Shown here: positions 1 through 11,802 of the stretch, in pieces
How positions within the stretch are numbered: position 1 is the first letter of the stretch
Layout: each line of letters starts with the position of its first letter
Source: Sitta carolinensis
Taxonomy: Eukaryota; Chordata; Aves; Passeriformes; Sittidae
Direction: 5' to 3'
DNA length: 64,000 nt
Assembly: GCA_032173965.1 (NCBI GenBank)
Contig: CM063283.1
Span: forward strand, 113,221,108 to 113,285,107
Notes under the pieces: model-generated
Told to the model about the DNA's origin: nothing
The model's input: the letters and a program-made list of their open reading frames with translations, nothing else
Database searches by the model: none
Made by a program: the position numbers and the translations under genes

Positions 1-810
1 GGTGGAACCCAGAATACAGAGAATATTTCCCTGCTTGTTTTGAAGGATCCAAACCTTCTGACAAACACTACTTTTAACCTTCATCCATGGAAAGGGCTTC
101 CCAGGCTTTGGGATGAAGCAGAATTCTCAAGAATATCAATTAGATAGGAGCACAGTATGTCATTTATCACAGGGTGAGAAATTTAGATTTTGGGGTTTGT
201 TAGGATGGTAAGTGGATGGAGACAAGCTGGAGGATCCTTGTGGTTTTTGGGCTTCCTTCTCCTCCTCCATCCCCTCCCTGTTCTGCAAGGTTTGGGGTCA
301 AAATTTGCCACAGTGTCGAGTTACTTGAATAGAAATTGAGTTTGTTATTGGTAGAAAAGCAGAAATAATGAACGTTCTTGGTGATAATTGGGTGCATTTT
401 CTTTAAGAGAACCTTGATCCTGTGTGTTTGGGGCTTTTGGTGCCTTTTCTCCCTCAGTGAGCTGGGGTAAAGCCTGGAGTGAAGAGATTGCTGATAAAAT
501 AATAACCAACCTGGAGAATGAGAACAACCAAGAGTCCCATTCACCTTTTTTCTTAGCAAGGACTTTTGCAAAAGGCCTCCCCTATCAGGGGAGAGACACG
601 AGGGAGTGGAAGAACTGCCACACCTTGTGTTATCAAGATGTGTGACAGCTGCCCAGGCACTGAGGCTGGAGAATTCATCCATGTGGAGCTCTGTATTCCA
701 GCAGATCCATCCTGCTCCCAGGATCCAGGCTGGCAGGCTTGAAGCAGTAGGAGGCAGCTCTGCATCATGGTGTGATGCTGGTGGATGTAATTAGAGCATT
801 TGAGCAGCTC

Positions 811-1040
811 CACAGAACCACTGAATCATGGAATTGCCAGGGTTGGAAGGCCCCTCTGGAGATCAGTGCTGTTGCCAAGGCAGGGTCACCTGGAGCAGGT
901 GGCACATCCAGATGGCTTTGGAATGTCTCCACAGAGGGATACTCTTGTTCTCCCTGGGCAGCTGTCCCAGTGCTCTGCCACCCACAAAGCAAATCCTTCC
1001 CCTGTTGAGGTGAACTCCTTGTGGTTCAGTTTATGGTCAT
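811..1040 (-). mobile_element. CR1 LINE fragment, reverse orientation
   Basis: The left edge reads as the inverted CR1 3' end: an 'agaaccactgaatcatgg' type start followed by 'gggttggaagg'. It continues into the CR1 3' region with the 'tggaatgtctccacagaggg' and 'gggcagctgtcccagtgctc' segments. Fragments of this kind are the usual 5'-truncated avian CR1 insertions and have no coding capacity. The right border is approximate because the sequence degrades gradually. Confidence 0.7.
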
Positions 1041-1302
1041 CACACCTCATCCTGCTGCTGAAAATTCCAGCCTTGACCCCACCTGGGGAGCATCCAGCCT
1101 GTGGAGGGACAGGGCTGATGTGCCTCCACCACCCTGCCATCACTTGTTTTCCCAAGACACTGCCTTTTCCAGCCCTGGAGCAGAGCCCCTCCACATCTGC
1201 TGGCACACCACTGGCATCCAGCCTGGCATTCCTGGGAAACCTCAGCTCAGACTAAACAAGCCTGGCCCAAACCCCCCAACAGGCCTGGCATTCTGTCCCC
1301 TC

Positions 1303-1774
1303 TGATGCCATGATGATTTTTTTTGCCTTTTCTTTTTATATATTCTCAATGCCCTTACCATACATACTTGTAATTCTTTAAACCTTAACGTAATCCTAAC
1401 ATTCTGTTAAGCCAAAAAAACCAAACATCCTAAAAACCTCACAATTAAAAACCTTACTCTGTCTTAAAAAACCAAAGACTCCTCTAAAACATATCATATC
1501 AACTAAAATTAAGCCTATCTAAAAAAAAAAAAAATACTTTAAAATAGAAAAATGCCACACTATTCATTTCATCCTCTCATTAAAATGTTTTTGTTAAATA
1601 TGCTAATTTACAAAATCTGTAAAATCGTTTATGCATCTATGATACATATACATTCTAACATATTCCACCTCAACTAATTACTACATATAAAAATGCTTGT
1701 TAAATACCACAATAAAAACCTTTTATCCCTTATCCATGTCTAACTCTGAATACTAAAACCAAAAGAAGGCATCA
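1303..1774. repeat. G-depleted, A/C/T-rich tract bounded by a 7-bp inverted repeat; possible solo LTR
   Basis: By hand count, about 21 of the 420 bases in 1321-1740 are G on the + strand (5%), whereas C is common. The flanking DNA is GC-rich and balanced. TGATGCC at 1303-1309 and GGCATCA at 1768-1774 form a perfect inverted repeat, starting TG and ending CA as retroviral LTRs do. I could not find a convincing target-site duplication. The element could be an LTR, another insertion, or a mutated fragment. The identity is a guess; the skew is seen directly. Confidence 0.45.
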
Positions 1775-3415
1775 CCAGCAGAGTCAGCCCCTACTGCAGC
1801 CCAGGGCAGAGCTGGGAGATGTGTCCTGAGAGGATGATTTTCCTTATTGGAGCTGCCTGTGTAAAGTATTATTAATTTTGGGTAAGAAGACATTGATCAT
1901 CTCAGGCTGATAATCCTTTTTCCCAGTGACTGGGTGGTTGGTGGAGGGGCTGCCCACCAAGCTGGAAAAAAATGGCAAAGTCAGGATGTGTGACTACTTG
2001 AAGAATCTCCTCTTTGCTCTGAAAATCCACCAGCTTAACACGAGCACTTGGGTGTGTGTGTGGGCATGGTTTGGCTCTGTTCTTGAGGCAGACATGTTGC
2101 CAAGGAGAAAAACAAATTCAGCTCACTAATACTACAGCTATTTTATTTTTTTGGAGGCTTTTTGGTGGGATGCTGGGCTGGCAGGTGCTGAATAAGAAGC
2201 TTTCCAGTCTGGGATAATGGGCTCATTCATAATTATCATGGCTACATTTGGGATGGACCACTGAATTCCCAGCAACCAAAGATGGGCAGTGAAATATGAA
2301 AATAATCTTCAAATAGTGACATAGGACCCCACAAGAGTTGTGATTGCTGTCATTATTCAGGACTATTGCCATCATTGCTTTTTTATTTCCTGTACAGGGT
2401 TTACTGTGTCCAGGGCACTTAGAGCTGGTGGTGAGTTTTCTCCTCTGCCCTGTCATTAGTGGGTGTTTCATTTTGATCAGGGCAGTGTCAGTGGGGGTGT
2501 TCAGTATTTAAAGTTTAGGAATAGCTTTTAAAGACAAAACAGAAGGTAAGGAAAAGTGGCTGATCATGGCCTTTAGCATTTTGCACCCTCACAGCCCCAT
2601 AGTGCTAATTGTGAAAATCAGCAGACATTCCACAGACATGGGGGATTATGGTTTCCATACAAGATGTCACTTCTGTTTATGCCTGGCATGCTCTATTTTC
2701 CTAACTTTCTATATGATCCCTGCCCACAAAAGAAGGCACGTGTGGTTTGGGAAGGGCCCCATCTCCTGGTATTTCATATTTTACGAAACCACAAATACAA
2801 CAGCCTCACAAGCTCTTGAAATTAAATACAATTTGAGAAATGTAATCCATTACCATCATAATAGAATTTCTATAAAAATAATAAAAGAAAAACAAGAGAA
2901 AATAGGTCCTGAAAGTTATAGGCCAACTGGGAAGTCGTTGTGGCTTTGGCCTAACTATCACCATGTCAAACCTCAGCCTTGTCCCAGGCAGCAATCTTAA
3001 TTGTAAATTATGTATATACAGAACATCATTTCTTAGCTTTGGCTTTTCGTGACCCCCTTCCTTGCTTTCCCTTTCTTCACTCCAACCTGACACGTAAGAA
3101 ATATTGAAGTGTTTGCACTAATGGAGAAATGACAACGTGCAGTCAAACTTAAACCAGCTGTTTCCCCACACGGGGAGCACAAAAGAGCCAGGCTGGGAAT
3201 ATTTATAGCTTGACTGGCCTCTAGTGAGGCAGAGGCTGACTGCCTGCGTTTGCCACCATGGCCATGAGGCTCAGAGCAGCTCTGGGTTGCAGGATAGCTG
3301 GGGAAAGCTAAGGGGAAGAAAATAAAAGAAGAAAATGAAAAGATCGAATTAGCCAAAGTCGCTGTTTGATTGGAGGTGAATGGTTGCCGTGGGTACAGCT
3401 TGGAGGCTGATCTGG

Positions 3416-3945
3416 AGCAGGGAGCAGCAGAGCCCAAGGGCCAGGCAGGGCTGGATCCCAAACAATAACCCCAGGTGGGCAGCAGCAGAGCCCAAGGGCC
3501 AGGCAGGGCTGGATCCCAAACAATAACCCCAGCTGGCAGCAGCAGAGCCAAGGGCAGCAGGGATGGATCCCAACAATAACCCCAGCTGGGCAGCAGCAGA
3601 GCCAAGGCAGGCAGGAATGGATCCCAAACAATAACCCCAGTGGGCAGCAGCAGAGCCAAGGCCAGGCAGGAATGGATCCCAAACAATAACCCCAGGTGGG
3701 CAGCAGCAGAGCCCAAGGGCCAGGCAGGAATGGATCCCAAACAATAACCCCAGGTGGGCAGCAGCAGAGCCCAAGGGCCAGGCAGGAATGGATCCCAAAC
3801 AATAACCCCAGGTGGGCAGCAGCAGAGCCCAAGGGCCAGGCAGGAATGGATCCCAAACAATAACCCCAGGTGGGCAGCAGCAGAGCCCAAGGGCCAGGCA
3901 GGAATGGATCCCAAACAATAACCCCAGGTGGGCAGCAGCAGAGCC
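3416..3945. repeat. 58-bp minisatellite, about 9 copies (copy A)
   Basis: Tandem units of about 58 bp carry the core 'gcagcagagcccaagggcc', then 'aggcaggaatggatccc' and 'aaacaataaccccaggt'. Some units near 3535-3660 have small deletions. The unit length is not a multiple of three and the unit is stop-free on the minus strand. All three minus frames are therefore open over the array, giving spurious ORFs of 189 to 391 codons. The same unit occurs at 42139-42845. Confidence 0.95.
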
Positions 3946-4276
3946 CGGCTGGGCCCCAGCCCAGGGGAAGCCAAAGGGGGCCCAGAATGGCCCCGGCCCC
4001 CAGGGCCCAGCCTGGGCTCAGTTCTGCTCCAGGGGCACAGGGCAGTTCCTGGGGCAATGCCAGCCCCAGCCCAGGCAGCTCCAGCCTCCTTGCTTTGCCT
4101 TCTCACTGCACCCTTGCCTTTGCTCCTGCGCCTCCAAGTTGTCCTTGGGGCCAGGCTGGAGCAGGAATTGTTTTGTCTGTCTACTTTGAGAAGAGAGCTC
4201 AGCAGCATTTAATATGAAACCTAAAACCACCCACTAAAACAGCCCAGAATCTAAAAAATACAACAGCTAAACTAAC
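3946..4276. repeat. GC-rich flank of the 58-bp minisatellite, dispersed repeat copy A
   Basis: This segment follows the array directly and matches 42846-43175 in the same order and orientation. Bases 3941-4176 match 42841-43076 without a difference at a constant offset of 38,900. The rest, up to 'cagctaaact', is clearly related but diverged. Array and flank therefore move or evolve together as one repeat family. I do not recognise the family. Confidence 0.85.
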
Positions 4277-4924
4277 AGCACCTTCATTGGTGTCTACAGA
4301 AAGCCAGCAGCTCTGTGCATGCTGCCACGGGAGAAGGGAGCCAGAGGTGCCCCCAGGTGACATCTGTGAGTGGCCCTGGCCAGCCCCACGGAGCCCAGGG
4401 CACCCACAGAGAGGAGTCTGCCCCAGCCTTGGGTGCTCTGCTGGCAGGGGATGCCCCAGCCCAGCCTCTCCATGGCCTCTCCAGGGCTGCTGGACTGGGC
4501 AAAGCCCAGCACGGAGCAGAGAAGAGCCCAGGGGGAACTGCAGTTTCCTTTTTGTTTTATCCTTTTGTCGTCTTAGGATTGCTTCTGACACCTTACAGCA
4601 AAGATCAGCTGTGGTTTCAGCACCAGTTTGAGCAGCTTTAGCCAGTGGTGTGTTTCTGAGGGACTTCCCTGCCTTCCACAGACCTGGCAGCTCATTGCCA
4701 CCCTGGGCATCCCTTTTCCACTTACTCACCCACTCTTTACTTCTTTTACATCCCTTTTTCACTCACTCACTCACTTTACTTCTTTGTGTACAGCTCCCCA
4801 GCCCAGGTCACTGAGCAGTTGGGCAAGAGCCTGTGGGAGCACCCAGGGGTATTTTGGCCAGTGTGAGTTTTTTTATATTTTCATGTCTCTCTTCTGCTGG
4901 AGTTCTCTGTGAGAAATTTTGCTT

Positions 4925-5386
4925 TCACAAGAAGTCTTGGAAGGGAGTCCAGAGCAGGGAGCAGGATGAGCAGAGGCTGGAGCAGCTGTGCTGGGAGGAA
5001 AGGCTGGCACAGCTGGGATTGTTCAGCTGCACAGGAGAAGCTTTGGGCTGAGCTCAGGGCGGCCTTGCAGGAACCCTGGAGAGAGACAATTGCCAAGGGC
5101 TGCAGGGCCAGCACACAGGGAATGGCTTCAAACTCCTGGATGGCAGGCTTAGATTAGAACTTAGGTAGAAATCTTTCCTTGTGATGGTGGTGAAACACTG
5201 GGATAGGTTGCCCAGAGATTTTGTGGCTGCCCCTGGATCCCTGGCAGTGTCCATGGCCAGGTTGGACACTGGGCTTGGAGCAGCCTGGGCCAGTGAAAGA
5301 TGTCCCTACACATAGCAGGGAGTGATAATCAGTGATCTTGAAGTTCCCTTCCAACCCAAACCATTCTGGATTCTGTGATTCTCTGA
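4925..5386 (+). mobile_element. CR1 LINE 3' fragment
   Basis: Recognisable CR1 3' blocks appear in order: 'gggattgttcagctgcac', 'ggagagagacaattgccaag', 'tggctgcccctggatccctg', and the terminal 'ccaacccaaaccattctgg' with 'attctgtgattctctgag'. The copy is truncated at its 5' end, as most CR1 insertions are, and lies in the same direction as ERG. Confidence 0.85.
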
Positions 5387-7914
5387 GAAGTGCTGAGGCC
5401 TCCAGAATCACCCCTGTAAGTGTTTTCAGAGTCCCAGCACAGGCTCCTTCTCCCCTGGGAGCATCTGGCTGTCCCCACTGTTCTTCAAAGTAATATATTT
5501 TGGGGAAGTTTCATGTTTTTTCTTCATGGGCCACTGTTTCAGTGACAGACTCCTTGGGGAGGAAGCACTGACCAAATTCACTGCCAGGTGAGCAGCTGCA
5601 GTGAACAAGGATGAGCAAGCTCTGCAATGCCCTCAGTACGAGCTGAACCTGTAGCAGCCTCTGTAATCCAAGCTGTTCTTATTAAATAAACTTGTGAAGA
5701 CACGTAGATATTTGGAGAATACATTTTTTTCTCATTTATTTCCCTCCAAAACTCAGAAATTTTGAACAGAGGAGTTTAAATTTCGGGAGTGACACATGTA
5801 GGGTTTTGCTAATCTGAATTTCTCTGACAACTTACACTTCGGCACAACACAGGTGTTTCATGTCACCTGGGGAAAAGAGTAGCATGGTGAAAAGGAAAAA
5901 ATGTGTTTCATACACTTATTTATGAACTTACATCTGCTTTCATCAGAGTCAATGGCTGGCAAAACTCCAATCAGCTTCGGTGATAAATTTAACTATCAAA
6001 TCAGCTTGATTTTTAGTAACCCTGCATAAAGGTGAAGCTTTCAGGTGCAAGGAGAAAATACCTTCTCAGCAGACATTCATCAGCTCAAGACTGGGCAAAG
6101 CGTTCTTGCAAAGGGTACCATGATTGTGTGTAGTCTTACCTCTTTTTAATTTTTTTATGTTTTTCTTTCTTGTAAATTCCAGGTGTAACACAGTATATTT
6201 ACAAAGGGCAAAAAAATAACAGGCAGCCGTGAAGAAAAACATCTCTGGTTTCATTTCAGACCTTGAGCTGGGGATGAATCACTGCAGAGCTGCACCCTTC
6301 ATTCTGGGCACACTTTCCAAAAGCTCCTTTTCCAACCTGCTCCCCCGGTGGTTCAGAAATAAAGCAGACTCACAGAGAGTCCTAAAAAAACCCCTTTGTA
6401 GACAATCACCCTCTTGTTGTTCTGGGCACTAGAAACACCATTTTCTAGTGTCTGCTTGCGTTTTCAGTTTTGCTTTCTGTACTGTAGAAGTTTGTTCCAG
6501 GCAGTTGAGTTAAGCCCTGGCTCAGTGGTTTAGGGCACACAGTCAATTTGAAGTACCAGAGTAGTCCTGTTAAACCCCATGGAGCTGATTCCATGCCTGA
6601 AATTAAGCGTGGTCTTAGGAGATTTGATGGATGGAGGATTTGCTTGTCCACCCAGTGAGCTAAAGGGACAAAACTCTTGACCATCTGCTTCTGGATTTTA
6701 ATGAAAAGTTATGACTTATTTATGATCTCCTTCCCCACCCCTGTCTGTTTATATTCAGATCAGAAAACCATCTCAGAAGCCCTGTCAGATTGCCAGAAGC
6801 TCTGTGCTACTGGATCTTTCACATAATTTACTGCTCACTGTTTACAAGAGTGTTTTTAATGCACCATTGCTTGTAGAAGTGCTGTAGGCTGCTACTGATG
6901 GGATATTTCATTTTGGAGTCACTTAATCCCAAATTTCTATCCCCAGAAAAAAAAAATAAATAAATAACTTTGCCTGTTAAACTAAATGATGTTGCTAGCT
7001 CTCTCTTTCCTAAAAATTCAGTGAATGGGCCAAATAGTTCTTTGTAACAGAATTGTTTTTGGGAGTCGGGGTCCACATCTGCACAGGTATAAGGGCAGGT
7101 GGTGGAGGGTGTTTCCAAATATCCATAATTTAAAGTGCAGACTTTATGTCTGCTTTACATTATGTCACTCATGTGTTTATGCCCTTTGTATTTGTGAAAG
7201 GGAAGCAGAGAAAGCCAACATTTCACTCACAGGGAATCATCACAAAAGCTCTCCTTCAGCATTTATGTCCAAAACAAAAAGCAACTTTGTTTTGCTGTGC
7301 TCTGTTTGGACAGAAACAGGCTGCATCCCAGGGTTATATTTAGTGGTGTGTGGTAGGAGAGCAAAACTAAACCTGAGCAAATATTGCCCAAGTGCTCTGG
7401 TTGTGGGAGGAAGGGCTGAATTCACCACCATGCAGTGGCAGGTGCTGGCTGTGTTTTCCCTCGTGGTTGTTTTTCAGTGCTGGGGCTGACAGAGCACTTG
7501 CAGGGTTTTTACACAGGGCACATTTCATATGGGATGTGTTTAGAGGCATCCTGGAAAAAGTGTGTGAAGCCAACATTTTCCAGGCAACATTCAAGGCCCT
7601 TTTCTGTCTCCTAAAGATGATGTTGTCAACCATTGAATGATCTCTGTGCTATATTTTATTTTTAAACTGCAAGTCAGCAGCAGTTGACTTGTTTTCTTTA
7701 ATACCTACCTTAAAACAGAATGGTGAAATTAGTAGAAACACTATGTAGAAAAAGTGATGCTTTATTTATATTTTCTTTTAGTATATAAGATGTACACTCA
7801 TTTTTCAGCTTTCCTAGTGCTGGTTCTTTCTTTCAAACACTCATGTGAGAATTAGAACTGGATTAGTTCCTGGCCATGGTAGTGCTGAGCAGTCACCAGA
7901 ACTGAGTCACAGGG

Positions 7915-8247
7915 GCTGAAAGGGGCTCCAGGAGAGGCTGGAGAGGGACTTTGGGCAAGGGCCTGGAGTGACAGGACACAGGGAACGGCTTAAACTGACA
8001 AAGAGCAGGGTTAGATGGAATATTGGGCAGGAATTCTTGGCAGTGAGGTTGGTGAAGCACTGGCAGAGGTTTCCCAGAGCAGCTGTGGCTGTCCCTGGAT
8101 CCCTGGCAGTGCCCCAGGCCAGGCTGGACACTGGGGCTGGAGCAGCCTGGGGCAGGGGCAGGGGTCCCTGCCAGGGCAGGGGATGGAGCTGAACGTTCCT
8201 TAAATTCCCTTCCCACCCAACCCATTGTGCGAGTCCATGAATCTCTG
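7915..8247 (+). mobile_element. CR1 LINE 3' fragment
   Basis: This is the same family as 4925-5386. It contains the 'ctggagagggactttgggca' block, 'gtccctggatccctggcag', and 'aggctggacactggggctgg'. It ends in a decayed 'cccattgtgcgagtccatg' with 'aatctctgac'. No coding capacity. Confidence 0.85.
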
Positions 8248-8740
8248 ACTTGCCTCTTGTTTAGTGAGACCACAGCACAATTTCAGGAGTTAAATGGCAG
8301 GACTAAGGGAAAGCTTGTTAGTAATGAGGTATTGCTGAAGAAACCAAACCCCAGCTAACACCCTTCTTCCCTTGCCAAACAACCTCTTTACATTTAAAGG
8401 TATTCCCCATGGCTAAGTTCTTTATTTTGATTTTTGTAACAATTTTTCTCCCTCTGATGAAACACGTTGTAGACATTAAATTAAGGGACAAATATGTCTG
8501 TGTCTGCCAGAAAGAAAACTGTGATGCAATTAAAATGCCATTAGGGAACCCCCTGTGGGATGTTAAACCTAAAGACTCCATTCAGAAAGCAAAGCCAAAA
8601 TTAAAGAGGTGTCTGGTTGCAGATCCTCTGCAGATTTCCCTGTCTTGACTACAGTACCATGGAGACTGAGCTAGTCAGGAGCTGAAAGGTTTTTCCAGTC
8701 ATGCGTGTGGTATTCTGAATCATGGCTTTGGCAAATGTTC

Positions 8741-8764
8741 TTTTTTTTTTTTTTTTTTTTTTTT
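8741..8764. repeat. Poly-T run, 24 bases
   Basis: An uninterrupted T homopolymer in the ERG intron. It could be the inverted A-tail of an old retroposed sequence, but no insertion borders are visible. Confidence 0.9.
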
Positions 8765-9275
8765 GGTGAGCCTTACATAGAAATGTGAATACATTGCATG
8801 ACATGAAGTGCAACTGAGCGTGGAACAACGATGGCAGTGGAGGTGGGCAGCTCTCCAAGCCTTGCACTGCTTGGACAATGGCAACTAAGAATAGTTTTCC
8901 CCCAGAAATTATGCAATAAGTGCATTTCTGTGTGTCTCAGTTGTCTGTGAGATACTTGGAGAGGGAAATGCAGCTCCTTGCAGCCACCAGGCTGAACGAG
9001 CTCGTGACCAAGCCTCCATTCTGTGTCTGGAATTAAATTATTAGTATTTATAATTTCTGGAGAGATATGAGATAATAGAAATAAATCTATGGTCCCTTGA
9101 ACCTGGTTGGTGTTTTAGACAACTGAAGGAATCTGCAGAGTCACTGGGGGGTGGGGGTAATGGGTTTTCCAGGTGCTCAACTCCCAGTTTTCCATTTCAT
9201 TCCAGGTGATTTTCTGCCGGTGATATTACTAAGGACAGGAATAATAATGGAAGCACATCTTTCTTGTCTGCCTAG

Positions 9276-9427
9276 GAATTCTCCAGATGACTGCAGCGTG
9301 GCAAAAGGAGGGAAGATGGTCAGCAGCTCAGACAGTGTTGGGATGAACTATGGAAACTACATGGAGGAGAAGCACGTTCCACCCCCAAACATGACGACCA
9401 ACGAGCGAAGGGTCATTGTGCCAGCAG
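9276..9427 (+). CDS. ERG: ERG coding exon upstream of the PNT domain (152 bp)
   Basis: The exon encodes [15 protein letters not shown]..., then ...[15 protein letters not shown], and ends in [13 protein letters not shown]. This is the ERG stretch just before the PNT domain. FLI1 reads differently here, with no AKGGKMV block. The acceptor is 'ctgcctag' before 9276 and the donor is 'gcag' then gttaga at 9428. The first base completes a codon begun in the unseen upstream exon. The exon ends one base into the next codon (phase 2 in, phase 1 out). ERG is a nuclear, sequence-specific DNA-binding transcription factor of endothelial, haematopoietic and chondrogenic cells; that role is family knowledge. 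Differences from human are conservative (for example E to D after NSPD). Confidence 0.96.
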
Positions 9428-11802
9428 GTTAGACCCTCTACACCAAAGCTGCAAGCTCAAAAACCTGCTTTTCCCTCAAGCCCACTAAGATTATTTAAGA
9501 GGGTTTGGAGAAAAGTAGCAATCAGGTGGAAAAGAGCAGTAATTTTTAGGGGTAATTGAGAGGATGAGCTGAGGAGGGTCACAGCGAGGACACCTCCTCA
9601 ATCTGTTCTTCTCATTTCTGCAGCAGAACAGGCTGATAACAGCACTCAGTTCTTATCTGACTCCTGCAGCTCCTTTTGGAGGATTTCCCACTAAAGTGGG
9701 CACAAGGAAGAAGCACCTTCCTTTCTTATCCTTTGGACAAGCTTGGTGCAGGGTGTGTTGGGGAGAGAGAGAGAAAGGATCACTGTAGCACAGATTATCT
9801 TTGGAAACACCAAAAATTAGCTTCTGTGGGATCAAACAGGGCATGAAAAGACTTTTTGTGGGTTATCCCCCGAGTCTGGGCAGCATAAAACATTTTAATA
9901 AGCAAACTGACAACTCCACTGCAATGTAAGAGCACAATTGAGAAATTCTTGGTCAGCCTTGGCTGTGACATTCAACAGTTGATGGGACAAGGAGGCTGCT
10001 GCCTTCTTGTCACTTCTGGCTGCCTTGTCCTCCAAACAAACCTGGAATATTTTGCAGAATAGTTACATGCCTATTTCCACATCACAGCATCATGGCATCT
10101 GTGGGTGTTCCTAAAGCACAGGATGTGCACAGGGTGAATTCAACACCTGCAGCCAGGAGGGAATGTTCTGCTGCAGGTTCCTCTCCAGCAGAGAGGTGCC
10201 TGTCTGAAATATTTCTGCCCTTGCCACGTTGCTTAATATTATTACAGTTTTTCAGTTGCTTAGCCATGCAAGAGTACTGACTGTGGCCAATTTTGCAAGC
10301 TGTGATTATTTCAGTTATTTGTCAAGAAAGGTGTGGACAAATCTGTTGCAGTGTCCTCTGCAATGGTACTGTCAATTCTCTTCTGGAGACAGGAGAGTGA
10401 TGCTCTGAATAATGAGTGTCCTGCCAACTCTGAAATACACAGAATGTTCTCCTAAAACATTTCTCTTCCTGGCGTTTGGCACTTTCTTTCAAAAGTCTTT
10501 TAGTAATCCTCAGCATGGTTAGCTCAGCAAGGGATTTTTTATTTAGTGTATTCCTGGAGGTGTGTTTTGAGGTGGATTTGGGTGACTTTCAAGGAAGAAG
10601 ATGGTCACAGTCACAGCCTTGATGTTTTGAGGTCACTTGAAGAACTTAATGGGCAAAAAATCAACTGGTTTTGATTATTTCATAGGCAGCATGCAGGTCA
10701 CATGGTAAAGATAGAAGTAAAATTCACATTTCTAACTTTCTATTTATCATAATTAAGGGGCATTTAAAAGTTATAGACATCATGAAAATATTTTGGTGAA
10801 TTTCCTGGTGTTTGGTCGTTTACTTCAGAGCAAACTGAGCTTTTCAGAGTTCTCTGATGCAGGTGTGGGCAATCTCATCCAGACCTAAGATTAAACCAGA
10901 CTTGCATCCCTCTGGATTCCTGCTTATTTCATAGCAGATGGAGGCATTATTTTCAGTGTTTTTTGGTGGAATTCAGGTCTCCACCTCTTTCAGACCAGCC
11001 TGAATAACAGTGAAAATAGAGGGAATGGCACTGAAGTTAATCCATAGAAAAGCTATTTAGGCTGCCACTCATGTCCCAGATTTTCAATTGACTCCCACAT
11101 GCTCCATTCTCCGCCTTGAGAATATCACAAAATCACAGAATCATTAAAGATGAGAAGGAAGAAAGTCCTAAAGAATTTTTTCCCCTTTGGCTTCAATCTT
11201 TTCTCTGCAAAAAGTGTGAATTCTTCATGGTGTGATCTGAGGGACCTTTGTGTTGTTGGTTCCTTACTGAAGAACAAGGAAAAGTAGAATGGGGGAGAAA
11301 TGGAAGATGAGATGTTTAGAGGAAAAAAAAAACAAAACAAAAACCCTAAGTTAAAATTAAGGATTCATTTAAAAACATTTTCCTAGAAATCTGAACCGTT
11401 TGGGGCTCTTTTTCCCCAGATGGTTTTGCCAGTACTTCAGGTGTTGACTACAAACCCACACAGGTGTGGCAATGTACAACACAACAGTTTGGAAAAAAAA
11501 TGCAAAATATTTTAATATTCTAACTAGAGATTATTTAAAATCTCATTAGAGATCCACTCTAGTTCATGGTAGTTTATAATCTAAACTACTATCTAGTTTA
11601 TAATCCAAGAAAGATTATTTCAGACACAAGTGGAAATTTCACTTGAATAAAGGTAAGGGTTGAGCAGAGAGTTTTGAAAATTGTCAGCTACAGCTTGCAG
11701 TGCTGTTGGTTGGCCAGCAGTTTTGTTACTCTGTGGCTACAAAGGCCTAAAAGCAAAGAGGCAGAGGAGCTGAGTGGGAAAAGGCCAATGGCATCTTAGC
11801 CT

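Larger units (their letters stand above)
1..9275 (+). other. ERG: ERG intron (3' part), upstream of the first visible coding exon
   Basis: This stretch precedes the first ERG exon seen and ends in an AG acceptor at 9274-9275. I looked for the preceding ERG coding exon (the segment ending in ...VNGSR in known ERG proteins) and did not find it, so the whole stretch is inferred to be intron. It holds CR1 fragments (811-1040, 4925-5386, 7915-8247), a G-depleted tract (1303-1774), a 58-bp minisatellite with flank (3416-4276), a GC-rich stretch at 4290-4540 that I cannot classify, and a 24-base poly-T run at 8741-8764. I see no supported gene in the remainder (1775-3415, 5390-7914 and 8250-9275). 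Confidence 0.8.

Noticed and set aside
3033..4208. 391-codon minus-strand ORF and its companions
   Set aside because: Made of the 58-bp repeat read in cycling frames; no start context, no domain, and the same open frames recur at the second array.
1..9275. Search for the preceding ERG coding exon and promoter
   Set aside because: No matching exon or CpG-island promoter found; presumed upstream of the window.
11126..11155. Inverted CR1 3' end ('aaatcacagaatcattaaag')
   Set aside because: Too short to call as an element; mentioned only in the intron description.
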